Positions 43,535 to 53,514 of a stretch of DNA of 64,000 nucleotides are shown here, one piece after another (positions within the stretch are counted from its first letter, which is position 1; each line of letters starts with the position of its first letter). The translations under genes and the position numbers were made by a program. The notes below the pieces were generated by a model, which worked only from the letters and a program-made list of their open reading frames with translations, was not told the origin of the DNA and searched no databases. The stretch is from Undaria pinnatifida (lineage: Eukaryota > Sar > Phaeophyceae > Laminariales > Alariaceae), in NCBI GenBank assembly GCA_012845835.1, contig JABAKD010000007.1:10870665-10934664 (forward strand), written 5' to 3'.

Positions 43535-44635
43535 CTTCATGGCAAGACTAAAATTTTCGCTGGTTGAGACGGGTTGGGTCAAGAAGTCTTTGAACCTCTA
43601 TGTGTTGCGTCGGGCAAGAGGAGGGTTCAAACTGTGAGAGACGGGTCCGACCACCCAGGCCAGATTCAACACCTAAAAAGTAAGCAATATTTCGATCATG
43701 TCCAGAGTTCGACTCCCGCGCTGCCACGTCACAAAATATTTCACACATCGCGTCTGAACAGATCTAATAGAAGTTGAGCGAATCGCCCTTGTCGTACGAA
43801 CGCGGGAGGTAGAAGGTATTCCCTTGCAGGAAAAAGGTTTGGGCGTAGACCGGACTGGATCTCGAACACGACCAACATCCCTACCCGTGACACTGACTTC
43901 ATACCGCAGCGAATACGACCCAAACCAGACCGGAAACGCGAATGCGGAGGGTCCAAACGGATAAAATGTTCTGTTCCAACTTCTGGTAAAGCTTAATCTG
44001 AAATATATCCCCCCCACGACTTTGAATGTTTCCTGCAGAAAAATATAGAAACTCATCAGCAATGTTTGCGCCTGATCACATTGTTTGCCCGAGTTGCCCT
44101 TTTTTGGCGTTTGCAGACGCGCTCTGCGACATGGAGGTAAGAGGTTCTTGCACGATAGTACTTGGAGTGACGGGGTCCCGGTCACTAAGTGTATAGATAG
44201 TTTCCATATTATGTAACATTTTGAGTCGCACGATCAGTTTACTAAATCATCATCCCACGGTAGAGCCATTCTACGGTAGCCCCCCCCAACTATTATTTAA
44301 CGAATTCGCCTGTTTTGGAACCAGCTCCCGGACGTGTCTCCTGGAATACGACGCTCCTTGCCATACGGACGTCATCGTTCGATAGCCCGTCGCATGCCAA
44401 AACATACACGAAGACATTTTGTCCATAGGCACATCCTTCCTTGTGTCGAGCACAGTCATAAAAATCTCGTCACGAAGTATCGCTTGTTTTAGGGGGGGGG
44501 ACGCTATCGTAGAATCCGTCGGCGTGGGGGTTGTTGTTGGTTTTGTTTTTGTTGTTGTTTTTTGTCCGGTTAATCCTCCGGAGTGAGGAACTACCGCTTA
44601 GTTCAACAAATTGTACGAGTGTTAGTTGCGGGCGC
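43535..44635. other. No recognised gene
   Basis: The minus-strand frame 44,185-43,673 (170 codons) is fairly long but has no recognisable domain. A word gagttcgactcccgcgc near 43,708 resembles a tRNA T-arm without a full tRNA. A short GTT-rich stretch lies near 44,530-44,560. Confidence 0.3.
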
Positions 44636-44644
44636 GTGAAACGG

Positions 44645-44885
44645 CAGAGGTAGCACTTTTCGTCTGAAACGTTCTCCGAATGACGGGGCTCCTTAATCCA
44701 AAATCGTCGGAAATACGAATTTTTTTGGGGGTGATTCTTGTTGTGTTCCTAGTCAATGGGATTTTCCATCCGGTACCAGATTTCGTTTGATCAAATGTTA
44801 TTGTTTTGGAGATGTCTTAAGCTCCCGACTCAAGGAACCCTCAGAAACAAATGTGGTGCACCTCGATCGTGGTATCGGTCTGCGT
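44645..44885 (-). mobile_element. Family-1 element, minus orientation
   Basis: Ends ggcagaggtagcactttt and gtggtgcacctcgatcgtgg enclose cttaatccaaaatcgtcgga, gggattttccatccggtacc and gagatgtcttaagctccc. Confidence 0.65.
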
Positions 44886-44889
44886 TAGA

Positions 44890-46180
44890 ATTAGCGCATA
44901 GACGCTTGGTTGGGTTGGGCGAATGAGTGCCTTTGAAGTCATCTTTCGGGACCCGTGACATAATGAGTTTCTCATACGTCAAGATGTCAGGAACGTTCTC
45001 CTGCACTCTACCCTTTCGCGGGATGGCTCTAAATATCATTTTTTCGGTGAGTTGAGGAGCTCCCCAAAACGTTATGAGCCTCAGCTACAAAAGGGCGTAT
45101 CTCTACACCGTACCATGTATCTGCATGATCTACAGTAGTAGTAAGTTTTAGTGGAATGAGTGCAACCGGTCATTTTCATTACAAGTTGAAAACGTTGTGA
45201 AATAAGTCGGACATGATGGGCAATGCTGAACGCTCTCCGCGGTGAGAATCAATGCACGTTCCTGTGGGAGAGAAGACATTCAATTTCCGACCGCACTTCG
45301 TGCCCATGAGTTGGCTGAGCGTAAACGTGTACAAGCTCAGCTGAGAAGTAAAGATGACGATCAAAAAGAGACAACGCAAGTCGAACGCCTCGTGTTGCAT
45401 CTTCGACCTGAATGCAGTGGCAACCTGCCCGAGACTAGCTATCTGCCATGGTGATATCGAGACCCTTTTGGAACTTACCCCGCACGAGACCCGCATGATG
45501 CCAAAATAGAACAGCAGACAGCCCATACTTTGTGGGCTCTCAGGGCGGCGCGTGCCCGGACAGTTTTGGTGTGGTTTCTTAGGATCTATTGGTGTGAGTT
45601 TGCCGTGATTTTTGGTTGTTTCACATTCTTCCCATGCGGTTGCCGTGGTATTTCGGTAGTGAGTGGAAGTTTTTTCGGGTGATTCAATTTTGCTATTGTT
45701 ATGTTAATGCGTGCTTAAGGGTTTTTATTTGTATAAGAGCTGTCGTGTTTGATGTACGTGCTGGGGTAGCGTTCGGGGGAGTGTTGGCGTGGGTGGGGAG
45801 GTGACATTGTTCTGATGTGTGTTGGACTGAATCAACGATAGCCCCCCCCAAAACCTGCGATATTCTTCAACGAACGTTCGTGGCTGCTCGACACGAGAAA
45901 GGATGATATGAAAACTAAAATATTCAAATATTTTCTTGTTTGCAAAAGACCATCGAACGACAACTCCGAGTGGGCAGGGGGCAACGTGTTTCAACATATA
46001 CGGCCGGGAGCTGGTTTCAAAACCGTCCATTTCGTTAAATGTTGGCGGGGCTACCGTAGAACGACTCGTTGGTGCCATGTGGGCGTGTTTGTGTTCCATT
46101 TCGTTACCCGGGTGCAGTATAATGGCGACGCGGCGGTCATTTGTCTGGCTTTATCTCGCTTTCGGTTACCCCGGCGCAGC
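44890..46180. other. No recognised gene
   Basis: A plus-strand Lys/Glu/Arg-rich frame near 45,290-45,454 (ELAERKRVQAQLRSKDDDQK) could form a coiled coil but is only ~70 codons. Nothing else was recognised. Confidence 0.3.
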
Positions 46181-46184
46181 CTTA

Positions 46185-46330
46185 GGGGAGGGAGGGGCGG
46201 AGGCGGGGCACTGGGGGTGATGCTGTGGGGGAGGGGGGGTTGGGGGGGGGTTGGGAGAGAACATAAGGCGAAAAAGGCGGACATCGAGGTGCGGGGGAGG
46301 GTCAGCGGGTAAGGTGCGGTTTCCAACGGG
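46185..46330 (+). repeat. G-rich tract
   Basis: Repeated runs of three or more G (for example at 46,226-46,253) that could form G-quadruplexes; purine-rich sequence continues to about 46.7 kb. Confidence 0.55.
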
Positions 46331-46711
46331 GAACTAGTCCAAAAGGGAGATAAGTGGAAATCTGGGGCAGCAAGGGAGGGTTGCACGGCGGTGCCCTCGG
46401 CCCCGCAGGTGGCCGCGGCGTTATCGGTCCTGGTAAAAGTATAGTTTTGGGAGGGGGATATAGGTGTGTCGGAATTAGTGTTGACGCGTTTAGGTAACAT
46501 GTGGTGATGCTTGAGTAGGATGGGGTGATTCAGGTCCATAAATACGGTCGAGGAGGGGGCGGCGTGTCACGAGGAGGTATTCGCCGTTCATCCGACGGCC
46601 CAGCTGCGGCAACAGCACCGAGGGAAGGTGGGCGTACGGGGGTCGACGGGGCAGGCTCGCAAGATAGCCAAGAGTGAGTGGCGGGGAATGGGAGGGGGTC
46701 AAGAGAAGGGA

Positions 46712-46960
46712 GAGTCCTACGCTCTCATAGGGGTGCAGCTGATTCTAAGAATTGTATGCGCTCCTAACAAGAAGATCTAGCTCTAATATATCGCCCGAAA
46801 CATGGCCTCGAAGGCATTCGCTCGTGCAAATCCGACCAATGGTTTCTATGTGCCAGTGCGAAAGCCGTGTATACACTCGTGTAACAGTATATCGGACTAA
46901 CCGGTAGTGCCTCGCTTGAGGAGCCCAACCAATCAGAATGCCAGGAACGTTTAAAATCAA
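46712..46960 (+). mobile_element. Family-3 element, near full length
   Basis: Starts cctacgctctcataggggtg, then cagctgattctaagaatt, ctcctaacaagaag, atatcgcccgaaacatggcc, tcgaaggcattcgctcg, actaaccggtagtgcctcgc and ttgaggagcccaacc. Confidence 0.68.
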
Positions 46961-46989
46961 CAAGTGCAACTCCTAGCGTTGGATGAGTT

Positions 46990-48130
46990 AGGATGCACTG
47001 TTCAAGGGGGACATAGTTCGCAAGAAGTGAAATCGTGGTATGTGTGGGCTGCGCAGCGGAGGGGCCACGCAGGCGAGGGGGGGGGGGGGGGCGTTGGAGC
47101 GGTCGCTACGTAGTGTTTTCGGGCGGACGGGTGGGACTTCGAGGTAAAGGTCATCGCATGCGTACGGGGCAATGTCGCTAAACACGAGCAGGAGAGAGAC
47201 TATGCGCCGGTGAGGACGCACACCAGTGACTCCGCGAAAGAGAGAGCGGATGAATCCCGGGGCGCGCAAGGAGGGCTGGGTGGAAATGGGGTTGAAGCTC
47301 GTTGCAATTTGAGCGCGGTTCTTATGTTACAATCTCACCGGAGAGCATGACGGAACGCTACCGACCATTGTTTTCTTCATAATTTCGATCTTGAAATCCT
47401 GCAATCACACCCCGTCCATGAGCAATCGCTGCTGAGCATTTCCACCTCTATTTCTATTCTTGGTCCGATTACCTTATTGCGTGAGTCGTAACCGTTATGC
47501 CCCCTAGAAAAGCGTTGGGGCATTTTAGAAATTCTGCGATGGCCAGGAAGGCGATATTGAGATATTGCAAGTGAAGATGCCAGCATGCGACTATGATGGA
47601 CTCCAGTAATCTGGCACGCACCGAAATTCAATAGCATGGGTGACGCATAACATGCGGAGTATGCATCTACCCGAAACAACGTGAAGGAAACCTTATCACC
47701 GGGGAAAATACCGAAACAAAAAAAATGAATATGTACAATTAGTTGTTGTCCAGCGAGCCTAAACGAAGCTACGATTTTCCGAGTGACCATCACGGAAGTT
47801 TCAGGAGGTTTCGTGACCCCCAAAAACGTTTAATACGAGACCAAAACTCGACCACGGAGAACACATCTCCCCGTACTATGTAGAACAACAAGGAAATACA
47901 GAGAAAATGGAACCGGCATTCGCTTTACAACTAGTTTCTGTACCAACTTCCGTCTTAGCATGGATATATATATACGTCACCTGTCAACCCTGCTCCACCT
48001 TTCCCCCCCACGAACTCCACCCATCTACCAGTTAAATACTTGTATCCCACGCTCTAATGCCCTTCATAAACAGAAGGATCTCTCCCATTGCAACAGCCAC
48101 CTCCTCGAAGGATTTCGATTATTGCCCACT
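46990..48130. other. No recognised gene
   Basis: A G run lies at 47,078-47,091. The minus-strand frame 47,823-47,377 (148 codons) has no recognisable motif. Confidence 0.3.
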
Positions 48131-48139
48131 CAGGCCATT

Positions 48140-49350
48140 CACTGTTGAATATGGTGGCGTCCCTCCTCAGCAATTACTGCGAGGCCGAAGAGATACTCCG
48201 CGAAGAACAGCGTGGCGTTCGCTCGCCCCGCGCCGTCAACATCGGAAAACATGCTGTTCGACGTGCGTCGACGGCAAGGACTCCGAGGAGCTAGGAGAAT
48301 CCCTCGGTACGCGTGCTTGATCGACGTCAGAGATATTATGACTCCCTGGACCTAGAACTGCTCTGAGTGGCGCTCGTACGCTTCGGTGTGTACAAGAGAG
48401 GATAGTCGTTGCTTCGGTGTGTACGGATGTCGGTGAGGACTCTGAATGGTCTGACGTCACTCAGAGATTGCGCCAAACATAGATGAATATCGCGACCTCT
48501 CTTTTCCAATGTCATTTTCGTTGACTGCGGTACAGTCTGCTTTGGCAGGCTTCAGTGAGGACACAGATATTCTAAGGTGCCTTTTTCATGTCGAGGAAGA
48601 CCTCGGGACACACGGGGTAAAGATTGAGCATATACCAGGTGCACGGATGAGAGCTTGGGGTATGGTGTACGCTGACGATGCGTGCAATGCGTCAAAGTCG
48701 GCGGAAGGCCTTGCGATGGTGATGACCGTAATTGTGACCGTAATTGTGACCGTTGTAGAAGTAACAGGCCTCACCGTATCCCAAACGAAAACAGAGAACA
48801 CGCTGCTGCGGACGCATAACCAGGCACTCCAGACCTCACCGCTCGTTGTCGAGGCAGCGGGCTAGAGATATACGCAGACAATGCCGTTTTGAAACTGGGC
48901 GGTTTTGCCGACTCCGGCGCCGACATTATGCCAGAAACCATACGACGTGTCCGGCTCGAATGCGCAAGCTATAATCGTTTCAAACAGGAGCTGTATGACA
49001 GAGAAGATTCCCCGTTCACTATGAAGTTGCGCCAGCTAACGGCCGAGGTGATAGGGATCCTGCTGTACAGGTGCGTGACTTGGAAACTAGGCCAGAAATA
49101 CTGAGCTGAGCTCAAAACTGTATTCCGCAACCTTTTCTTTCTTACCATTTGTTTCCAGTGCCGACAACGCACCGACCACCAAATGTCGTACGCCAAGGCT
49201 CTCAAGAACGCGTGATGTGAGAGCATTGAGACGACTAGGATATCCGCAAACGATGCCTCCTCCTTGCGGGAGCCGTACAACGGACGACCAATGAGCGGAT
49301 GACCAATCAGGTGGTATTCGGGACGACGCTGGGGTGGACATCGAACTGCT
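48140..49350 (+). pseudogene. LINE-type reverse transcriptase fragment 2
   Basis: The same family as the 12.8-kb fragment, seen in shifting plus-strand frames. In order: LSNYCEAEEILREEQRGVRS (48,157), ACLIDVRD (48,320), a GEDSEWSDV-type segment (48,440), WGMVYADDACNASKSAEGL (48,655-48,712, catalytic YADD intact), GLTVSQTKTEN (48,768), IMPETIRRVRLECASYNRF (48,928), KLRQLTAEVIGILLYRCVTW (49,024), CRQRTDHQMSYAKALKN (49,160) and IRKRCLLLAGAVQRTTNERM (49,240). The QGCVLSP-type motif between them is lost, and there are several stops and frameshifts. It ends against element B. A duplicated cgtaattgtgacc word at 48,727-48,752 gives a small in-frame insertion. Confidence 0.85.
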
Positions 49351-49439
49351 GGCCACTATGAGAGCAACACTATGCAGAAGGTTTCGCCGTTCTAGTCTCT
49401 CGTTTTAGACCGACGACTCTCCCCTTTGGAGCGGCAGCG

Positions 49440-50500
49440 TTTCACCCTCCACTCGCGTCGATGTCCTTCGAGAAAACCAGTGGCTTTGCCTCAACTTCTC
49501 CCCAGAAGAAAACGACCCCTTCAAGCACATTCCGTACCGGCAATGGACATTTCGACGGCTGTACGGCACACCCGGCCTGTCCGTCGACGACACTGCTGGC
49601 GACACCTCTTTTGGTTTTCGAAGGTTCTCGTGTACCTGTTGCCAAGCCGTCCTGTAATGCAGCACCAATTTCTTCTTTCAAGAGCCCACTGGCTCCGACG
49701 CCGTCTTTTGACAATTCCCACGGGGTAGAACCGGCGGCGGGACCTAGCACTTCGAGCGTGGTTCCCCTCAGCCAAGTAATTGTTTCTACGGCGAGAACGC
49801 GCATATCGGTACGTTCTCCGCGGTCATGGTCTGAGTTCGGCGATGGCAACCTGCGCTTCCAGCGCCGTTCCCTTCATCGTCGGCATTAACTCGGTAACGG
49901 GGGTCCGCGCTACGAACGCCGCCCTCATCCACCATGTCACGGGAGCTTGCGCATTGCGCGCTCCCCCTAGGCACGCATCGCGCAGCAAAATAGCTGAGGT
50001 GACGGCGCGCCACCTATTTAGTCGAAATCTTGTTCACCCCCTCGTATCCCTAACCATGCTGTGGCGGTCGGTTAGAGGTGTGGGACGGCCGACCCTCAAA
50101 CACATTTTGTTTACCACGAGGTGGCGGTCGTTTTGACATTTCGCAAGGCCGACACTGAGACACCGAGAACTTTTGCGAGACTTGATCCGGTGCCTGCTCG
50201 CGATAGCAGCGAGCGCTCTGTGCTTTTTTCCGTCAAGGAGGAGTCGACAAGATTAGCTACCTCGTCTCCCTTCTCCAAGATACCTAACGGAAAAGAGCCT
50301 TTCGGGTAAAACTTTTACTGCCACGTGCCCGCGCCCCGCTCCAGATGACGCCCACAGGGTCAATGGGCCCTGCTTCATCTTCCAGCACGCTAACCCACGC
50401 GCGTCTGGCTACGTCTGTCCCAGTGGTATCGGAAGAAGATCCGACGCTGCGCGACGGGCCAGTGATGACGCCGCGGCCTCTGTCCTGATCAGCTCGACGC
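49440..50500 (+). pseudogene. Gag-like region of element B
   Basis: Colinear with element A 6110-4990. Plus-strand frames read SCNAAPISSFKSPLAPTP and GPSTSSVVPLSQV (near 49,655-49,775) and TPRTFARLDPVPARDSS with FSVKEESTRLATSSPFSK (50,155-50,280). Equivalents exist in A with mostly conservative changes, which favours plus-strand coding. A stop follows at 50,308 and the frame is broken again near 50,340. No CCHC knuckle was seen. An opposite-strand frame (49,849-49,442) is also open and similar between copies, but it is probably a mirror of the conserved gag codons. Confidence 0.45.
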
Positions 50501-51185
50501 TATTTCGGACATTTTACGGAGGAATCGTGCCTCTCGTCAAGCAGAAAGGACTCAGAGCCCCTGTCTCTTCGGGTGCAGGTAGACCAATTTTTTGCGATGT
50601 TGCGCCAAAGAGCGAAGAGGCCCCGACGCAAGAACCCGTGGGTCCGGACTCGCGTCGTGCTCCCAAGGCCTGGTGTTCCTGAGAGAGACACCACAGGCCC
50701 AATTTACCGAGGACTGGTGATCCCAGAGGGGGACATTGCAGACAAAAATGTCCAACGGGGCTACCGACGGTTTGGCACCGTCGGTGTTGGACTCCTTTTG
50801 GGGTGCTTCTTACGAATTTCCGCCGGCGGGTGAGGAGGATCCGAGGCGGAAAACCGCGGGTTCGGACTCGCATCATGTTCCAGAGGCATGGTGTTCCCGC
50901 AAGGGGACACTACATGCCCAAACAGTAGAGGACTGGTGTTCCCAGAAGGGGATATTGCCGTCCAACGAGGCTACCGACGGGTTGGCACCGTCGATTTTTG
51001 ATCAATTTTCGGGCGCAGTTTGAGCGGATTCTTGCGTTTTCCGCCAGCGAGCAAAGACGACACGTGGCGAGAAACCCCGTGTGCGGATTCGCTTCGTGCT
51101 CCCGAGGCCTGCTGTTCCCGCGAGAGGACACCACATGCCCAACGTGAGGAGGAATGGTGTTCCCGGACGCGGACATTGCAAACCC
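50500..51185. repeat. Three-copy ~218-bp tandem repeat in element B
   Basis: The marker tccggactcgcgtcgtgctc and its variants lie near 50,643, 50,861 and 51,081. Units share ctaccgacggtttggcaccg and gttcccagaaggggatattg-type blocks with element A. Confidence 0.85.
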
Positions 51186-51197
51186 ACATTCCATCAC

Positions 51198-51443
51198 GAC
51201 GCATGCTACGATAGAGGTGCACCACGATATTTCCGATCTTCCTAAATTTGAGAGCTTAAAACCTCTCCCAAAGACTGATTTGGAGAAAAATAAACGTCGA
51301 CTGGATGAAACATGCGTAGGCGGAGGTACCCACAAAACGTCGTGCGAAGCATATCAGCGTATTTATGACGATTTCCGGTTAGGCAGCACCGTCCTTCAGA
51401 AACAAATCACACGAAAAGTGATACCTCTATCGTAGCATGCGTC
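51198..51443 (+). mobile_element. Family-1 inverted-repeat element, full length, inserted in element B
   Basis: The termini are perfect inverted repeats for at least 20 bp (ACGCATGCTACGATAGAGGT). The element is 246 bp and has no coding capacity. Element A has the empty site (in B orientation, ttccagcacggctttt against ttccatcac-[element]-acacggctttt), so it inserted after the copies split. It is a MITE-like non-autonomous DNA transposon; the mobilising transposase is not in the window. Confidence 0.88.
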
Positions 51444-51529
51444 ACACGGCTTTTGAACCTTCTCTCAAATACTCCACAGACACAATGCTGTTGTTCTGGC
51501 AGCCCCCATCCAATTTGTCACCATTGTCC

Positions 51530-51915
51530 CCTTCGTCGTTTGTCGTTGACGACGTGTCACATTGTTGCGCGGAGCAGTATGTGATGGCCGAAAAGTCCAG
51601 TCGTTTTCAAGACCATCGAGCAGTGGAGCTCATCATGCCGTCGCCTGACCCAATCACACACCAACGCATTGGTCAAGGCGTACGCAACTTTGATTCCATT
51701 GTTGGGAACAGGAAAAGGCAAATCGCCGTGATATCTGGCGCCTACGCCATACTTACGTAGAATCCAGCCATGAAAAGGACCTCAGGAGCTCTGGCAACAA
51801 GCGTCTGGCTGAAGGCAGTCCTCTAGAGCCAGTGTGGGGCATTGGTGCCAGATGGTCCTACGGCCAACAACCCATACCAGTGGCGAGGAAAACGTTAGAG
51901 GGGAGCCGTGCGAGG
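51530..51915 (+). pseudogene. NADAR (DUF1768/YbiA-like) domain inside element B
   Basis: From 51,437 the frame reads SSFVVDDVSHCCAEQYVMAE (the AE-x-MMA-x-K signature with one change), FQDHRAVELIM, HQRIGQGVRNFDSIVG and then stops at 51,760. The match continues in other frames as NPAMKR (51,761), KRLAEGSPLEPVWGIGAR (51,805-51,858) and PTANNPYQWRGK (51,863-51,897). These are the successive blocks of NADAR: helix with AEK/MMAEK, R-x-V-x-NFD, NP-x-L/MK, L-x-E-x-SP-x-D-x-xWGIG and W-x-GKN. The closing helix is replaced by the deletion junction. Protein similarity to the element A copy across frameshifts shows both derive from a coding ancestor. The original likely acted on ADP-ribose conjugates; this copy is broken. 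Confidence 0.78.
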
Positions 51916-52050
51916 CTCTCAGAGCCAGCAAATTCAAATCACCAGCGCCTTTACTCGGGGCATCCAACGCAACGTAGATAAATCTCGAAAGGCGGCCGTG
52001 GCCAGTTGACTTTCAAGCACCGCGGCTCCTCGATTGTTTTCCATATGTTT
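51915..52050 (+). other. Deletion junction and pol 3' end of element B
   Basis: Sequence before about 51,915 aligns with element A near 3850, and sequence after (gccagcaaattcaaatcacc, catccaacgcaacgtagat, cgtggccagttgactttcaa) aligns with A near 175-60. The junction therefore removes ~3.7 kb relative to A. Confidence 0.75.
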
Positions 52051-52830
52051 CTATATTATGGGGTTTGGAGGGTCTGCCTTTGGGTTGTTCGCGGTGTTTC
52101 GAGCGTTTTTGATTGGATGTGGAGTGGTTCTAAAACTTTTTTCTTAGTCTTGCCCTCCCCTCCCTCCCCGGTCTGTGCCGGGCCAGGTTCCGGGTGTTCA
52201 CGCCGCTTTCTGAGGCGCAGGACTGCCGGGTTTTCGTTTTGTTCAGATTTTCCCTACCGACGTCCTCCTCAGCCCAGAGCGGGAAATCGACCAGGTTACC
52301 CTGTTCGCGCATAACGTGGTACAGGGCTATATATGGGACTGTTTTATCGATTTCCTCATGTGTTATATTTGTTCTACTTGTTTCGGCTAAACACTCCTCC
52401 CCCTCGCGGGGTTCTAGGTGATGTCACCTTCCACTCCGGGTGAATGTCGTTTCCTCATCCAACTCTCGCCATGCCAATGGTCAGCGGGAGTTTTTAGGGA
52501 AGCCATCTCCCTTGTACTAGCGCCTGAGTTCCTGTTTCTTCGACAAAGGTTTGCCTTGTCATAGTGCATTTTCTGTTGTTTGTTCGCCGTGGAGCATTTT
52601 TTATCACCTTTCCCCTCCCCTGCCACACCGGCGGTACGTCAGAGGTTTTATGGGCGGTCTTTCTTGTTGCAGGGTCTGCTTTTCCATCAAATACTTTTCT
52701 TCGCGTTATCGTGTCTCCAGAGGAAGGTCATTAGAGGTGTGTGAGTGGGTTTTGAATAGTGGCATCTTCGACTCATAGTCTAGCTCGTAGAACCGGAGTT
52801 TCCCCGAATCTCCAACATTTCTGCATATGC
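52050..52830 (+). repeat. Probable 3' LTR or terminal region of element B
   Basis: Starts after a G-rich atggggtttggaggg (polypurine-tract-like), contains ggctatatatggg and T-rich segments, and is non-coding. A plausible end is gaatctccaacat near 52,820. It cannot be confirmed because no partner LTR is in view. Confidence 0.4.
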
Positions 52831-52834
52831 GGCT

Positions 52835-53440
52835 CATCAGGGGGGGCTAGTGTTAGAGTACGGCGGTGAACGGTCTGCAATTATCTGATTTAATAGGTAA
52901 TTTACTACTCTTGTATGATAGGTTGGTGAAAAATATTCGGGGTAGCCAGTAAATGAAACCGAGGTATGCGCCTCGGTTCTCCGCTGCTATCCCGGACTCT
53001 GTGGAAGTAATAAAGCTGCTTCTCTACTACGGCTAAGATAGTTGAGTACTCACAAAGGACCTGTCCAATAGACAGACCTGCAGGGGACACTCTGTGTCCG
53101 CACGTCAATGGCTTAAGACCATGTACGTTCTCGTCATTTGAAACGCCATCACGCGTTGAGGAGGAGCACGGGCTCAAACTTAGGGTATTGTAGGTAGATG
53201 CTGAGCGGGCATAGCGGGTTGCTGCTGTTGCCGTGGAACATAGTACCCAAACTGTCAGTCTTGTTCTTGTGGTCTGACTATAACGACGGTGGAAATCTGC
53301 CCCAATGTCCTCTAATGCAACCGTGCTTCTGCCTTGAACGAATTAATTTAAGTGGTCGAGGAAGATCGGATGTTTGAGTGATGCTCGCCTGGAGCTAAAC
53401 GTGCTCGTCCACGACGATAATATATACCAGGTATAAATAT
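52835..53440. other. No recognised feature
   Basis: Nothing recognised. Confidence 0.3.
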
Positions 53441-53443
53441 GTA

Positions 53444-53510
53444 CGCTCCAGCTGTGAGATCGAAATTTTTGGCCGAAACTCATCTTTGCAAGCTGTGAGA
53501 TACTCCACGA
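53444..53510 (+). repeat. Family-7 short conserved repeat, copy 5
   Basis: Core gctccagctgtgagatcgaa, then aactcatctttgcaagctgt and gagatactcc. Confidence 0.55.
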
Positions 53511-53514
53511 CCAT

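Larger units (their letters stand above)
49400..52830 (+). mobile_element. Element B: internally deleted relative of element A with NADAR domain
   Basis: In plus orientation: gag-like region (49,440-50,500), three ~218-bp tandem repeats (50,500-51,185), a family-1 insertion (51,198-51,443), a NADAR domain (51,530-51,915), then a jump straight to the 3' end of pol (catccaacgcaacgtagata near 51,967), matching element A positions ~170 to 1 reversed. About 3.7 kb present in A, including RNase H and integrase, is missing. The region 52.05-52.83 kb, with a ggctatatatggg TATA-like word near 52,327, is probably the 3' LTR, but no second LTR copy was found to prove it. The 5' end abuts LINE fragment 2. 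Confidence 0.75.

Noticed and set aside
43640-43730. tRNA-like 3' end gagttcgactcccgcgctgcc
   Set aside because: No matching 5' acceptor strand or anticodon arm upstream.
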